A DNA stretch of 25,314 bases from Dissophora ornata (GCA_025201705.1 MU617052.1:1-25314), one strand, 5' to 3'. Counted from the stretch's first letter, positions 8,868 to 20,733 are shown. Program-made: numbers and translations. The notes: a model not told the origin generated them from the letters alone.

Positions 8868-10806
8868 CTACATGCGCTCAGCAAGTTCAAGCCCCAACAG
8901 TGTCAGTCCTTCCTCAAGGACCCTTTTCGCTGCCCAGAACAGCAGCCATCTTGCCTCGGCCACCGATGGATCCATACCCTTGACCCTCAGCGCATGGTTG
9001 GCTTGGCCGATCTCACCTGCCAGATGGAACAGATAGGGGACAAGGACATACGGATCTAGGCTGTCCCGGAGTGTATAAAGGACGTCGTGCCATTCTGCTA
9101 GGACGATGCATAGATTCAGCGCCTCGGGGTAGTGGTGCACAAGCGAGAGATCTGCCTCTGGATTCAGCTTCGTTTTGGATTTCCGCTCGATCCTAATGTG
9201 AGGAGCGATAAACGTAAATTGCATAACATGCATTTCTTTTGTTGGGCGACAAATCCTCTTTCATGCGTTTTTTTCGTTTCAACGCCGTTCTGTTCAGTGC
9301 AGCCAGACCAAACTGAGGCAGGTTCTCTCTTACCCGCAAAGCCTTGAATGGACATACTGTAGAAACACGCCCGAGTTGCCCTTGCCATCCAAGATCCTGC
9401 TCATGTCTATATTCAGTTTCCGTATGCGCTTGCATCCAACGCTCGCCACTGCCAGCGCTGACTCGCTCAAAACTGTCGCCATCCTCGATAGCTCCGCCTC
9501 GTCAAGCACCAACTCTTCATCTTCTTCGCCATCATTACCATCATCACCATCGTACCCAGTTCCTTGACCAGGGTTTCCTCTGTTCTTCACCACAATCTCT
9601 TTCATCTTCAAACACGTATGCTCCATTATCCCCGTCAGCCCTTTACTTAGCGTCGGATTGTTCTTCCACATGTCCCCTCCTGTCGCCGCGCCAAACAAAA
9701 GCACCGTGATCTTCGTGGGCCAAGGCCTGGGCTCCATTGGTCCCGAACTTATATCCACACTGTCCAGTTCATCTCTATCCACAGGGAAAAAAATCATCTC
9801 GGCCATGCGGATCGCCTGCTCTGCGAACAATCGTCGAGCATCTGGTACAACCCACAAATAACGGTCCCATTTGTGCTCTGCGAAATGATATGCCAGCAAC
9901 GCTATGGTCTTGGTCAACAATGTTGGCTCTCCTAGGCGGCCATCTTCCGTAGCAGTAAAGAGTTTGGCACTGCCTTGGTTGAATAGATCTACAGTCCAAG
10001 CGCCGTCCTTGACTTTGGCCGTGAAAGAAGCGCTGTTGAGCATGGCTGTCCTGATTGTCTTCAAGTATGTTTCCATCTCTGGTGGCGAGGTGTTGGTAGA
10101 ATCGCCGAGGAGTTCCAGTCCGCGATAGAGTCCCTTGATCTTTGGGTCCAACCCACCCTCGGCCGAGACTATCAAACAACGATCATGTTGAGAAGATGGG
10201 ACACAGCTTCTGCAAAGATATTGCCTATGTATAATGCTCCCCGTTGCACTTACAAGAATGATCGATACTGACTCTCACGGGATTATGACAAACCCCCATG
10301 AAAAGTCGCGCCATGAATCCTGTCAGAACCGTTCGACGAAGCGAGCAATAGGCATTTTCATCCGCCTGAACATTCAATCCATTCACTAGGATCGTTTGAT
10401 CCGCCGCTCGGTCGCGCTTTCCAAGTAAAGTCCGTGTCTGATCCGAAAGGAGGTCTCCGCCATCGTTCACGACGCTCTTTATAGTCAGCTCGATCAACCG
10501 AAGCGGAACCGGGTCGAAAAGCAACATGTCCTTGCTGACACGCACATGGGCAATATACTCCTGTGTCTGTGGTGACAATACAAGGCATCGCTCGCGAACG
10601 TCTTGCTCTAGATCCTCCCCGTCGCCGAGTCGTTTGAGTACGACAGAAAAGACACTATGCGATGGTTTGCGGTGGCCCGTGTTTTGTTGGACAAGCGGAA
10701 GAAGTATCGTGCTGGGCTTGTCGAGAACTGCCGAGAGATGGGAGGCGATCACTTTTCGGAATGCCATCAAGGCCGATTCCTGTGTTCCCTGCATCGTTAC
10801 AGGCAT
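8868..10806 (-). CDS. DALRD3-like protein (ArgRS-type DALR anticodon-binding domain)
   Basis: Three exons join cleanly: 10254-10806, 9334-10168 and 8868-9192 (introns 10169-10253, 85 nt, donor GTAAGT; 9193-9333, 141 nt, donor GTAAGA, acceptor CATTAG). Total 1713 nt, 570 residues. The C-terminal ~130 residues match the DALR domain of class I arginyl-tRNA synthetase: GNSGVFLQYVHSRL, then ADLSLVHHYPEALNLCIVLAEW, LVPYLFHLAGEI and the terminal LLGLELAERM. The N-terminal ~430 residues show no HIGH or KMSKS signature, so it is probably not a working synthetase. It fits DALRD3, which in animals helps METTL2 place m3C on arginine tRNAs; the same role here is inference. An acidic loop (DGDDGNDGEEDEE) precedes the DALR domain. 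The alternative is a highly divergent or degenerate ArgRS. Confidence 0.8.
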
Positions 10807-10924
10807 GGCGGATCACCCAAAGTGTTATAAAGTGCAGAGTAGTATACAAAAGACATCCTCACTTGTTTTTTTTTTGCATCCAGTTCATTAAGGGCTTCAA
10901 GCCGTTTTTTTTTTCTTTCTGTTC

Positions 10925-10935
10925 ATTTTTTATTG
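10925..10935 (-). terminator. Probable polyadenylation signal of the HMG-box gene
   Basis: TTTATT on the plus strand gives AATAAA on the coding strand about 80 nt past the TAA at 11012-11014, within a T-rich (plus) 3' region. Position and motif only. Confidence 0.4.
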
Positions 10936-11011
10936 TTGACACGATGACTGAACTCTTTTTCATTTTCTTTTTTTTTCTCTCTCGAAAGGATTGGGGAATA
11001 AAAACAACATG

Positions 11012-12538
11012 TTATGACCGGCTCTTGCCAACCCGCCCTTTCCTCGCCGAGTACGCTTGCATCTCTTCTGCATACCGCAGCTTGTCCTGCGCTGCCTTTT
11101 GCTCCCATGGCTCCTTTTGCGCAGGGGTCATCTCGTGCCACATCTTGGCCGCCACAGCAGGAATAGGCTGGTTGGGATTCATCTGGCGAATCCTGGCCCT
11201 CTCGCCACTTCGAAAGAACAAAAATCCTGGGATCGGATGCTTGGGCGCGTCGGGGTCCTTGGTCCTCTTCTTGCCGCGAATCTTGATTTCTTTGCCATTA
11301 ATCGCCAAATCATTGTTCGATCCGGTGGCGCCGACTCCGTTGGCGCGGTTGCTGTTACCGGCGTTTGGTGCCTGTGCTACTGCAGAGCCTGGCCCAGCAC
11401 CATTCCGACTGTTCCCTGGTTTACCAGAAACCGGGGCACTTGGGGGTGGTACTCCACCGCGGCGACGCGCTGCTCCAGAGGCTGCAATTTCGGCTTTACT
11501 CCGGCGTGAGTAGACGTAGTCTGGATTCTTCTTCAAAAACTCTGCCTTGATCGACGCAGCTTTCTCGGTATATTCGCGCTTCATGTCCGGAGTCATGTTA
11601 GCCCACTTTTGACCGATCGCATGCGAAATCTCGCTCACAGTCAAGTTGGCATTCTCAAGCAACAACTTGTGGCGCATCTCTTGGTTAAAGATCAGATACG
11701 AGTTCATGGGTCGTCTTGGTCGGTGAGGATCCAGTCCTGTGCTCGACGCGTAGCTGCCGCTCTCGCCATACTATCAACATTTACGATGGATGATTGCAAT
11801 AAAAAAACAAATTAATTCCTGCGTTCTCTTCAAAAATGTACCAGCATTGATTGTATCCTCAGGCTGCGAGCGCAGTGGCTATTTGGCGTACATTATCTGC
11901 TCCTTTGAACTTTTTCGAAGAGCCAGAGTCTACGTCGGCGAGAGCACGCTTCTTGGAAGAACGCCGGGTGTACACGTATTCGGGATAGTTGGACTGGAAA
12001 GTGTCCTTAATGTCCTTTGCACGCGAGGTATAGAGCGATTTTTGATCCTACATTGTGTAAAACGATATTGAAGCGTTAATATATGCCGATGTATATGGGA
12101 TACATGTGTAAAAGATTAGTACTTACAGCATTCATATCCTTCCATTCTTCTCCGAGACGCTTGCTGAGTGCTGCTGTCTTGTGCGAAGGATAGAGCTTCT
12201 GCAGCTCCGGTCGTCGAACACTAGAGAACACCAAGAAAGCATTTGGCGGTCTCTTGGGTCTGCCCGATGGATGAAGCCCAGGCTGCGACAGAGACGTCGA
12301 TATTTGTGCAGAAGTTGGGGTGGAACTGTAATACTGCTGCTGCTGTGGCGGCTGTTGCTGTTGCGGCTGCTGAGGTTGCATCGGCTGATGAGCCTGATTC
12401 GCCCCCTGAGGCTGAGACTGAATCGAGGACGATATTTGCTGGCGCTGCTGCTGCATTTGCTGCATTTGCAATTGCTGCATTTGCTGCTGTAACTGCTGCT
12501 GTTGTTGGAGCTGCTGTTGTTGCTGTTGCTGGAGCTGC

Positions 12539-12618
<80 letters not shown>

Positions 12619-13126
12619 CTGTTGACGTTGTTGGAGCTGCTGCTGTTTTGTCAACTTGGGTGCTGATGATGTCTGAGGGAGGGCGGGCATTACCGTGGCT
12701 CGCGACATAGGATTGACCACAGGTGGCTCGGGAATGGGCGCAGGGGCTTCCTCGACAACCTTTTTTTTCCGGCCACGTCCTTTCGCTTTGGTCTTCTCTG
12801 CTATTGGCTCGGGTACGGGGGGTGCAATCGGTTGAGCAACAACAGATCGAGCATTCGTATCAAAGCTTTCGTTTCGCTGATGCTGTCGCAGTGCCTGCTG
12901 CTGAGACTGTTGCTGCTGCTGAGCCGGTTGCTGCTGCTGATGCTGTTGCTGCTGATGCTGTTGCTGTGGGTGCTGCTGCTGCTGATGGTGATGCTGCTGC
13001 TGCTGATGCTGTTGTTGATGATGATGCTGTGGCTGCTGGGGGGCTTGAGGTTGAGGTTGTTGATGTTGCTGCTGGTGTTGCTGATGTTGCTGATGATGCT
13101 GTTGTTGTTGTTGCTGCTGTTGTTGT

Positions 13127-13161
<35 letters not shown>

Positions 13162-15161
13162 TTGCTGTTGTTGTTGTTGCTGCTGCTGTTGTTGCTGCTG
13201 CTGTTGCAGCTGGTTCTGCAACAGATGGGGGGGTGAAGGCTGATGTTGCTGGAAGTTAGGATATTGCTGCTGGTGTTGGGCCAAGGATGCCGGGGTCAAC
13301 GGACTGCTATACATGCGATTGTGGCCTGCAATGGATGAATCCACACTGTTGTAGGGTGAAGCCATCGCGTGAGATGGTCCCGTATCCGTCCTCCCTGTCT
13401 CTGGCGATGGAATATTGTCTAGCTGAGCCTTGGAGTTCTTTTTCGCCTGGCCAGCCTTCTTGGCTCCAGCGGCCGCCTTGGGAGCCTTCTGTGGCTTCTT
13501 CTTGGGCTCTGGTTCAACGATTGCCATCTTTGGCGCTGGCAGCTGTGGTGACTCCTTTGGCGTGATAGCAGACTGTCCAGGAGGAGTGGACTGCTGGTGT
13601 GTATGCTGATGCTGCGGTTGTGGTAGGATAGATGAATGGGGAGATGGATACGGCTGCTGAGGAGACTGTTGCGTGGAATGGTATGAGGAATATTGCGACT
13701 GCGATTGCGGCAGTGATTGACTGAGGTGACGAGACGATTGCTGATGCTGAGCGCTATTACCAGCGACTCCTCCACCACCAAGCATGACATCGCCCTTGAT
13801 GCTCATGGCTGGTGTGGCTGTTCGCTGGTCATATGAGGTAAGGGGCTGGTTCTGAGCGAGCGTTGTAGGGTTATTGTTCAGAACATGGTTGCCTGGACCC
13901 GACCTCATATCGTGTGCGATACGCCCTGGTGCCACAGGGTTATTGCCTGGCCTTGCGACCTGGTAACGGTTGCCAGGCTGGACCTGGTTTCCGTGAGGCG
14001 CGTTGTTCAGAGGTGGGTACACTTCAAGAGAATTATCGTCACCCGGGATCAAATTGCCTCCCTGTAAAAAAAAAAAAAAAGAGAAACAAATGTAAGGCCA
14101 ATGCGTATCTTTTGTCTCCATGGTGTACAAATCGTCTTGTACTCGCTAGCCAAACTTACCTCGTCATCAGCACCATACGCGTTGCGAAGGTTGGGCATGT
14201 TTGCCATGCCAAAATTATTCGCCGATCCAAAATTGGAGGCGCTCGGTCCTGTTGGCAGGTTAGAGTCGAGATATCCGCGGCCTACTGGGTTGACGCCACC
14301 AAGCGAAGTTGGCGGCTTCAAGCCCGATCCAACCATACCGGGCTGTGCTGAAGGCTGTTGCTGGCGGGGAAGCTGGGACGCAGGCGAGACTACAGTAGAC
14401 GAAAAGTGCTGGGAGCCTTGATGGTTCGACGAATGGTGCGAGCCATAAGGAGATTGCTGCTGCTGCTGCTGCTGCTGTGGCTGTGGCTGTTGGGGCTGCT
14501 GCGGGGTTTGCTGAGGTTGCTGCGGCTATGAAAAACAAAGGGGAGTTAGTCGAGGGCCTGACATCCATGGCATTAATAACAACCGACGTTCGAGTCTCTA
14601 ACAGGAGCTTACCCTGAGGTGCGTGGGGGACTGGCCATGTGTAGGAAACAAGAACGCCTGCTGTTGGTGCGGTTGCTGCTGTGGCTGCTGTGGTTGCTGT
14701 GGCTGTGGCTGCTGCTGTGGCTGCGAATATTGCGACATGGGGATGGACGGCTGCGATGCAGAGTGGTGGGGCTGTGCGAGCATGTGTGACAGCTGGCCAC
14801 CCGAGTGGGTCTGACCAAAGCCTGTAATGTCTGCAGGATTGCTCCAGTTTCCACTCGACATGCTGTTGTAGCCCTGCAGTCCGTTGCCTTGTCTAGAGTC
14901 CCTGGTGTTGTCGAGCTTGTAGCTGTTGGCGGCCAGGGGACCGAGTCCAAAGGTGCTGTTGCTGGGGTGGTGCTGCAGGTGCGCGGTGTACTGCTGTTGC
15001 TGGGCATGCTGCTGCTGCTGCTGCTGTGGCTGCTGCTGCTGGGTGTGCTGCTGAGGCAGACCAGGGATCTGGTTGCTGGCCTGCTGCGGGTGCTGGGCAA
15101 ATTGCCGCGCGGCAGCCGAGCCAGGAAACTGGCCGTGCTGGTTGTGTCCGTGATAAGACAT
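11012..15161 (-). CDS. Glutamine-rich protein with three HMG boxes
   Basis: Five exons in phase 0 throughout: 14613-15161, 14160-14525, 12127-14061, 11892-12047 and 11012-11770 (introns 87, 98, 79 and 121 nt). That gives 3765 nt and 1254 residues, from ATG (complement 15159-15161) to TAA 11012-11014. Residues 1-900 are low-complexity Gln/Pro/Ser/His with pure Gln runs of 36 and 30, plus basic AT-hook-like patches (KAKGRGRKKK). HMG box 1 (about 906-978, RPKRPPNAFLVFSSVRR ... YPEYVYTRRSSKK) spans the exon 3/4 junction, which supports that intron. HMG box 2 (about 1021-1095) begins RPRRPMNSYLIFNQEMR and ends YVYSRRSK. Box 3 (about 1174-1245) begins DPDAPKHPIPGFLFF and is the most divergent. HMG boxes bind and bend DNA; with a Gln-rich activation-like N-terminus this is probably a transcription or chromatin regulator. 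Boxes 1 and 2 resemble sequence-specific MATA/SOX-like boxes, box 3 the HMGB type. The last intron (donor GTACGC, acceptor GATAG) is the least certain; retaining it gives a stop at 11859-11861. Confidence 0.85.
12535..12624 (-). repeat. CAG/CAA tract encoding 30 glutamines
   Basis: Thirty consecutive CAG or CAA codons on the coding strand, bounded by an Arg codon (12625-12627) and a Leu codon (12532-12534). CAG and CAA alternate irregularly, so it is not a pure triplet repeat. Confidence 0.9.
13099..13206 (-). repeat. CAG/CAA tract encoding 36 glutamines
   Basis: Thirty-six consecutive Gln codons, mixed CAG/CAA, followed on the C-terminal side by a His/Gln-rich region (HHQQ-type, codons CAT/CAC) down to about 12900. 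The plus strand of this region gives long spurious Leu/Val/Ala ORFs. Confidence 0.9.
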
Positions 15162-17537
15162 GGCTCCTGTTCCTTTCTACGTGTGTGTGTGAGTGGGTCG
15201 TGGCCAGATCCTAGTTAGTTGCCGTTGCTGTCAACAAAAGAAAAGGCGTGCCATGGATTAGTGTTTTTTCGTCCTCCGTCGCTGTTTTGGTTCGAACACG
15301 ACACAACTCAATGTTCATTAATAATAAAATAAAAAAACACGTGTCATGTTAAAGTTCCAGACAGGGGTTGGGAACGGTGGGGGGACGAGATCTGGGAGGG
15401 AACGGCATGAGCTTGCGCACAAACACATATATACACACACACATACAACACACACGCGCAAACACATGCATAACAAAAACCATGCAACAGAGAATGGCCC
15501 CATCAATAAACACGCTCCATCGCCAGAGATTAAAAGCAACTCTAGCGTATCCTCCCGCAGATTGGTCAACGGGCTGTGGGAAATATTCTTTCTCATCACG
15601 AAAAAAAAAAGAAAGACACGCGGATAATAATTCAAACGAGCAGGAGGACATTTAAATAATCAAAAATAACAGGCACGCGTGTCATTCCGTCGATCCATGA
15701 GTCGAACAACCAAAAGCGTCATGGAGGGATGGTGAAGACCGTCTCCGTGCTGTGATATTGCTGCACAACCAAAATGACAGGATGGCAGGCTGATGTGGTG
15801 TCAGGGGGACATTATGGCCTGAAGGAAGTTTGGCATGGTATGTACCCAGTTTCTGCTTGTGGTTTTTTTTTTTTGTGTGTTCTCCCCCCTCGATCGAGAA
15901 GCGTTGCTGCCTCACCGGTTCGCGTTGAATGGGGCTGTTGTGTGGATGGAGAAGGCAGAGGCCGGAACGGGGAAGGGGAAAAGGGCTGTGTGTATGAGAG
16001 AGAGGGGAGCAACGCCTGACCACCGGCGATTGAATAACAAAAGATAATAGAAAGACTGGTTCGCTGTGACCGTCAAAATGTTAGCGCCTCGCTTGTGTTG
16101 GCGTTCAGCTGCGGCTGCGGGTGCGTATTAATAAGTGAGGCAGTGTGGAAAAGCAATAGCCACAGAGATTGGGCGAGTGATGGAGGGGAGTACAGAGCGG
16201 CAGAGCGGCAGAGAGGAGAGAGAGGGATGGTAGAGAGGAAGGAGAACCGTGGATGAAAGAGGATCGCTGACTAGCCAAAGACTGGCCGGCGGAGACGAGC
16301 CGACAGCGGCACGGCGCAGGGCTTGCTCACCCATGCAAATGAGCCCCACCCGCAAACGTCGTCTTTGCTGTTGCTTGGCACTGTTGTTTTTCAACAATGC
16401 AAATGATAGAAATAATAATTGACACTAATTGAACAGAAATTGTAGCGTGGGTGGTAAAGAATAGCTGCTCAGCAAACCTCGGGTAGTGTTCCTCCTGAAC
16501 CCAGTTTCAGCTTGGTTACCCAATTGCAGTAGGGCACTAGCCTCTTTGGCAGCGAGCGAGCGAGCGAGGGGAGAGGGGAGAGGGGGAGAGAGGGAGAGAG
16601 GGAGAGAAGGAGGGAGGGAGCACAGAAGAGCAAGAGTCGACTATAGTGGGTGCGACAGCAGCAATGAGCTTCGTCTGTTCACTCGGGTTCGCAGCGATTC
16701 AAAGAACAGTAGTGTTGTCATAAAATAAGAGCGTGGACGTGTAAATATGTGTATTGTTGTTGTTGTTATTGTTGCACTTGTAGTTGTTGCTATTGTTGTT
16801 GTTTTTGTGTGATGCAAGAAGAGCGATGCGGCATGGAGCTCTGCCGTCATGAGCGAGATAGAGAGGGGAGGGGAGGGGGGTGTGAAATGTGTGCATGTAC
16901 GAATGAAGAAGGAATGGTGTGTGCTGTGTGTGTATGTGTGTGTTGTGCTGTGTGCAATGCGCGTGGAAGGGTCCACGATCCCCTTACCTTTTCTGTCGAG
17001 ATGCTATTGCGGTTATTCTTTCGCGGTTTTTTCTTTACAAATGAGCGAGTGAACGGGAAGGGTAAAGAAAACGGAAAACGAAAGAAAGAGAAAGAGTAAA
17101 ACGGTGTCGTTGCCAATAACAACGCATATATCTCGACTCTATGCCTCTTCTATTGTAATGAGCAATGCTCAGCCAATCACCGGCCCGACCCCGAGTATTT
17201 TTGCAAAAAAAAAAAAATCTGAAATCAATACCCCCCCAACACAAAACAACATATATTTTTAAACGTCCATGTCAATCAGTGTGCTTGAATGTACGCAACA
17301 CAATTGACTACTGTTCATTCACAGACTACACATACTACACACACTACGCGCGCACATTCATTTTCACACAACACCACTGAGCCATTCATATATCATCGAT
17401 CCTGTATTTCAATGAGATTATTCATTATCATTATTACTATTCTCTTCCTATTCTTTCCCCTTCTTTCTTCTTTTTTGCGTTCCGTGCACCCATTTTGGGT
17501 TGGCTGACTACCATTCAAAAACTCTACTACTGTAGTT
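15162..17537. promoter_or_regulatory. Long 5' region of the HMG-box gene and 3' region of EFR3
   Basis: About 2.4 kb without a supported gene. It contains, from the HMG side: a CA-rich microsatellite (15430-15465), short A/T homopolymers, two ATGCAAAT octamers (16333-16340, 16397-16404), a purine/G-rich tract (16555-16627), a TTG/TTA-rich microsatellite (16750-16805), a second G-rich tract (16858-16881), a TG-rich stretch (16917-16955) and a T-rich run toward the EFR3 3' end. Length and low-complexity content suit the promoter plus long leader of a regulatory gene. ORFs here are low-complexity in every frame. Confidence 0.55.
16555..16627 (+). promoter_or_regulatory. Purine tract with repeated G-runs (potential G-quadruplex)
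   Basis: More than 60 nt almost without pyrimidines, carrying at least six runs of three to five G separated by AGA/AGAGA spacers, preceded by GAGC repeats. It lies about 1.4 kb upstream of the HMG-box gene start, on the non-template-like plus strand (C-rich on the coding strand). Confidence 0.6.
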
Positions 17538-20500
17538 CTACATGTACGGAGGGACCACCATCGACAGCCGCGAGCTATTGTTCCCTGCTCCCTCTGCCTG
17601 AATCGTGTCCAAAAGGTCAGCCAGGTCTGGCCGCGACGCCGCCAGGCTTGATACCGTCGACCCTGTTGACACTCCTCCGCCGTGCTGCTTGCGAAGCGTC
17701 TGCGCGTGGATTGACTGAGGATATAATCTCTGTCCCCGTGTGTCGCTTCCTGCGCTCGAGCTACCCGCATCGCTTGTCGTGTCCGCCATGTGTGCTGCCG
17801 CCGCCAATGCCGCCTTCAGGCTCTCGACCCCAATCTTCTTGGCTGTCAAAGTTCCGTCATTCAGCGACAACACCCCACCAAAAATACTGCTATCCGTCAG
17901 TGTGGCCTCGTTCACCTCTTCCATCACAGACAGATCGTTTGATGAGCCCGACTGATGAGTAATGATCTTGGGCAACGCCCAGTCCTCAAAATGACGGGAA
18001 ACGCGAATGCGACTGTCCATACTACGTTCTATTCTGTGGCTGCGACCAGACGCACCATTCAACGTGTTGTTTGACAGGAACAGACCGCTGCCGGGCTCCT
18101 TGTTATTGCTCTGTGCAGACAAGAGACTCGCTTGGCTCTCGGGCTGGTACACCAGACCGAAACGGTCTGCTCCGGCACGGAAGCGGTCTGACACCGTCGT
18201 GAGCAATGTGACCAAGTGCTCGCGTGCGAGAGGGTGGGACAATACAGGGCTAAGGGGTGCCGAGGCTGACTCCCATGACAAATCCGCTGTCCTTTCCAAG
18301 GACTCCTCGATTGTTCCGTACTGGATGGGGATCCACTGCGATTCGTTCTCTCTTGATGTCTTGATGTTCTCGAGATATTTTTGAGGTTCAGCCATGCCGT
18401 AGGTTGAGACAGCCATCTGGAAATACGACACAATGGCAGCCGCAACTGCACGTTTGCGAGCTACCGTGAGATTGTCACCTCCCTGTCCCTCGGGAGCTTG
18501 TTCCTGCAGGCACCAATCCTGAAGCGAGAAAAGCATGGGCACGACTCTAATAAACTCGTCGTCCCGGAAATGGCTAAACAATGCCTTCAGAATGCCATAA
18601 ATGGCAACCAAATCCCTGGGGATCAAGTTGGAAGAACTAGCATACGCGTGCAATGTCTGGTGAGCAGCTGTGCGAAAGTGCAAGTCGCTCAAAGTGGATG
18701 GAATGGGTGCTGTCGTCAAAGGCGATCCAGCGTTCGCCTGCAAATACTCGTCCTCCGTGGCCAGGAAGATGATAAGAGCCTGTGCAAACACCGTTCGAAT
18801 CTCGACGTGGTCGTCCAGCAAAAGACCTAGGCAAGGTGCCAGTAAGTCGGACGAAATCTCTGCCGCGTGGAAGCTGGCCTCCTGGCGTCCATTGTCCTTG
18901 CTTGTCTTGATCACGGCTAGCAAGCACTTTAACATTGCTGCACGATACTCCAATGTTGGCACGCCCTCAATTGTAGTAGGTGGAGGGTTAGCACCGAGTT
19001 TGGAGGAAAGTTTTCCAGCAATGTGCGAAATGATATGAGGGACCTGGTTGGAGTAGTAGATGTGGGTAGCAAGACCACCTATTTGTCGCCAAGAAAAGAA
19101 GCGGGGTTAGTACACCATTGCTCTATCGACATGCCATCACACGAACAATACAATAAGAATGGTGACGAAAAAGCTACTTGCCAACACTCTTGATAAGTCC
19201 CTCTTGGATCACGGATTCCAGCATCTGGTTGTCCTCCTCCTCTTGATTCTTGGAAGCTGACGCCGATAGAGACTTTGTGAGGGCGATCAACAGCGCATGG
19301 AGGACTTCAAGGACGGGCATTCCAACTAATGAGACAGGAGACACCAAAATGGCTTCCAATGCAGAGATCAAGGTCGCTTTCTTTTGGAGGCGCAATGTGA
19401 GATCAGAGTCGGTCGAGTCCACGCTGCCGATACGAGCACTAATCTCGTTCACGACCATATATCGGTACTGAGGCATTATGGAGCTGACAATAGCCTTAAT
19501 GATGCCGACGCCAAACGTAGATGGCCACCAGTGACTGTGTTCATCCAAGTAGGAAAATGTCCGTCGGAGAGCGAGCTTGACATTGTTGCCATTAGGGGTG
19601 TTGAAGAGTGCATGCAGACATCTGACGCCTTCGGCCGTGACATCGTCATCAGACACGACATTATCAGGGTGGACTGCAACCTGAATAGATACTGATCTGC
19701 GAAGCGAAGCTGTAGCCTCGGGCGAGGCCTCTAATGGCACATTGACGCCGTTCTTGGAGTCGATCAGACAGCCGAGGATAGCGGGGAGGACCAAGTTCAA
19801 CTGAGCCTTGGGCTCGCAGGCATAGAGGGCGCTCGACGACACGACGGCCTCCAATGCTCTCAGGCCTATCATTCGGTACCTATCAGGTTGGTGCAACGGC
19901 AGTCAGCAATCACATTCACCCCCAGCAACTGAAGCATCCTTGCATGTCACAATGCACACAGACATACCGATTGCTGTTTTCAGCACCCTGGTGGGCGGCA
20001 ATGCCTGCAAAACGGGTGACGATCCTGTCGTAGATGGTCCTGAACTCGACATCGACGCCCAGCGTGGAGCCGTCGTGGGCGCTGCAGAAGCAAGAAAAGA
20101 CATTTTGGCAGTGGCGGACGACTTCCAGATCGGAGATGTCGATCAGGAGGGTATCGAGAATGCTGACAATGTTTTTGGAAAAGATGTTCAGATGGGCCTT
20201 GCTTGACAGGAGCAGCGTCTTGATGATCTCTAGCGAGCAGTGAACATCTCTACGGCGGCGACGATGACACATGATACCAAGAAACACAACAAAAACCATG
20301 CATTAGTCCGTATTCGTGGCCTGAGCGCCCTTGTTTCTCAGCAAGCGCGAGCGGGACAGACTTACGAGAGACGCTTCTTGCGGTGGTCGCGGGCGACCCG
20401 TCGCTCGATAAAGTTGCCGACCTTGGTTAGCTTGGCCGGCTTGGATGTAGCATAGAAGACCAGGTACGAGAGTTCGCTGGACTTTGGGCCCTTTTCCTCT

Positions 20501-20733
20501 GGACGGGAGGGGTAACAGTTGTTGATGAGTGAGGCGTGCTTGATGTACCTGGTTGGGATAAACGACGAATGGGTGGCGTGGGGGGCGGGCACGGGAGGGG
20601 CAGGTGAGGTGGGGGCAGGGAGGCCGTTGGGGCCGGGGGCAGAGACCGAGCCGGCGCGCGAGCGGGAGCGGGGGCGGGTTACGATGGTGGATGGAGGAGG
20701 GGTCGTGGCGGAGGGAGAGGCAGCGGAGGACAT
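17538..20733 (-). CDS. EFR3: EFR3 homologue, plasma-membrane PI4-kinase scaffold
   Basis: Four exons: 20366-20733, 19968-20249, 19182-19879 and 17538-19078 (introns 116, 88 and 103 nt); 2889 nt, 962 residues, start MSSAASP, stop 17538-17540. After a Pro/Ser-rich, basic 60-residue N-terminus, the conserved EFR3 opening appears: KHASLINNCYPS, then SSELSYLVFYATSKPAKLTKVGNFIE, then SLEIIKTLL, LNIFSKNIVSIL and CSAHDGSTLGVD, followed by helical repeat sequence (HEAT/ARM-like) and a Ser-rich C-terminus ending RPDLADLLDTIQ. In yeast and animals EFR3 sits on the inner plasma membrane through a basic patch or lipidation and recruits Stt4/PI4KIIIalpha with Ypp1/TTC7 to make PI4P; the same role is expected here. 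The third intron needs a GC donor (GCAAGT) to keep SVGGLATHIYY in frame. The next gene upstream, ARPC5, lies about 1.6 kb away on the same strand. Confidence 0.95.

Noticed and set aside
11859..12047. HMG gene ending at TGA 11859-11861 and a separate two-box HMG gene starting at ATG 11707
   Set aside because: ATG 11707 lies inside the HMG box 2 core, and an acceptor at 11771 joins in phase to box 1. One gene explains the sequence better, with the short form as a retention isoform.
12181..13259. Long plus-strand ORFs rich in Leu, Val and Ala
   Set aside because: They are antisense shadows of the CAG/CAA polyglutamine coding region of the HMG gene.
15346..17100. Numerous ORFs rich in Thr/His, Cys or Arg/Glu
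   Set aside because: They arise from CA, TTG and GA microsatellites read in several frames.
17495..18830. Several plus-strand ORFs opposite EFR3
   Set aside because: Antisense shadows of the EFR3 coding exons without family resemblance.
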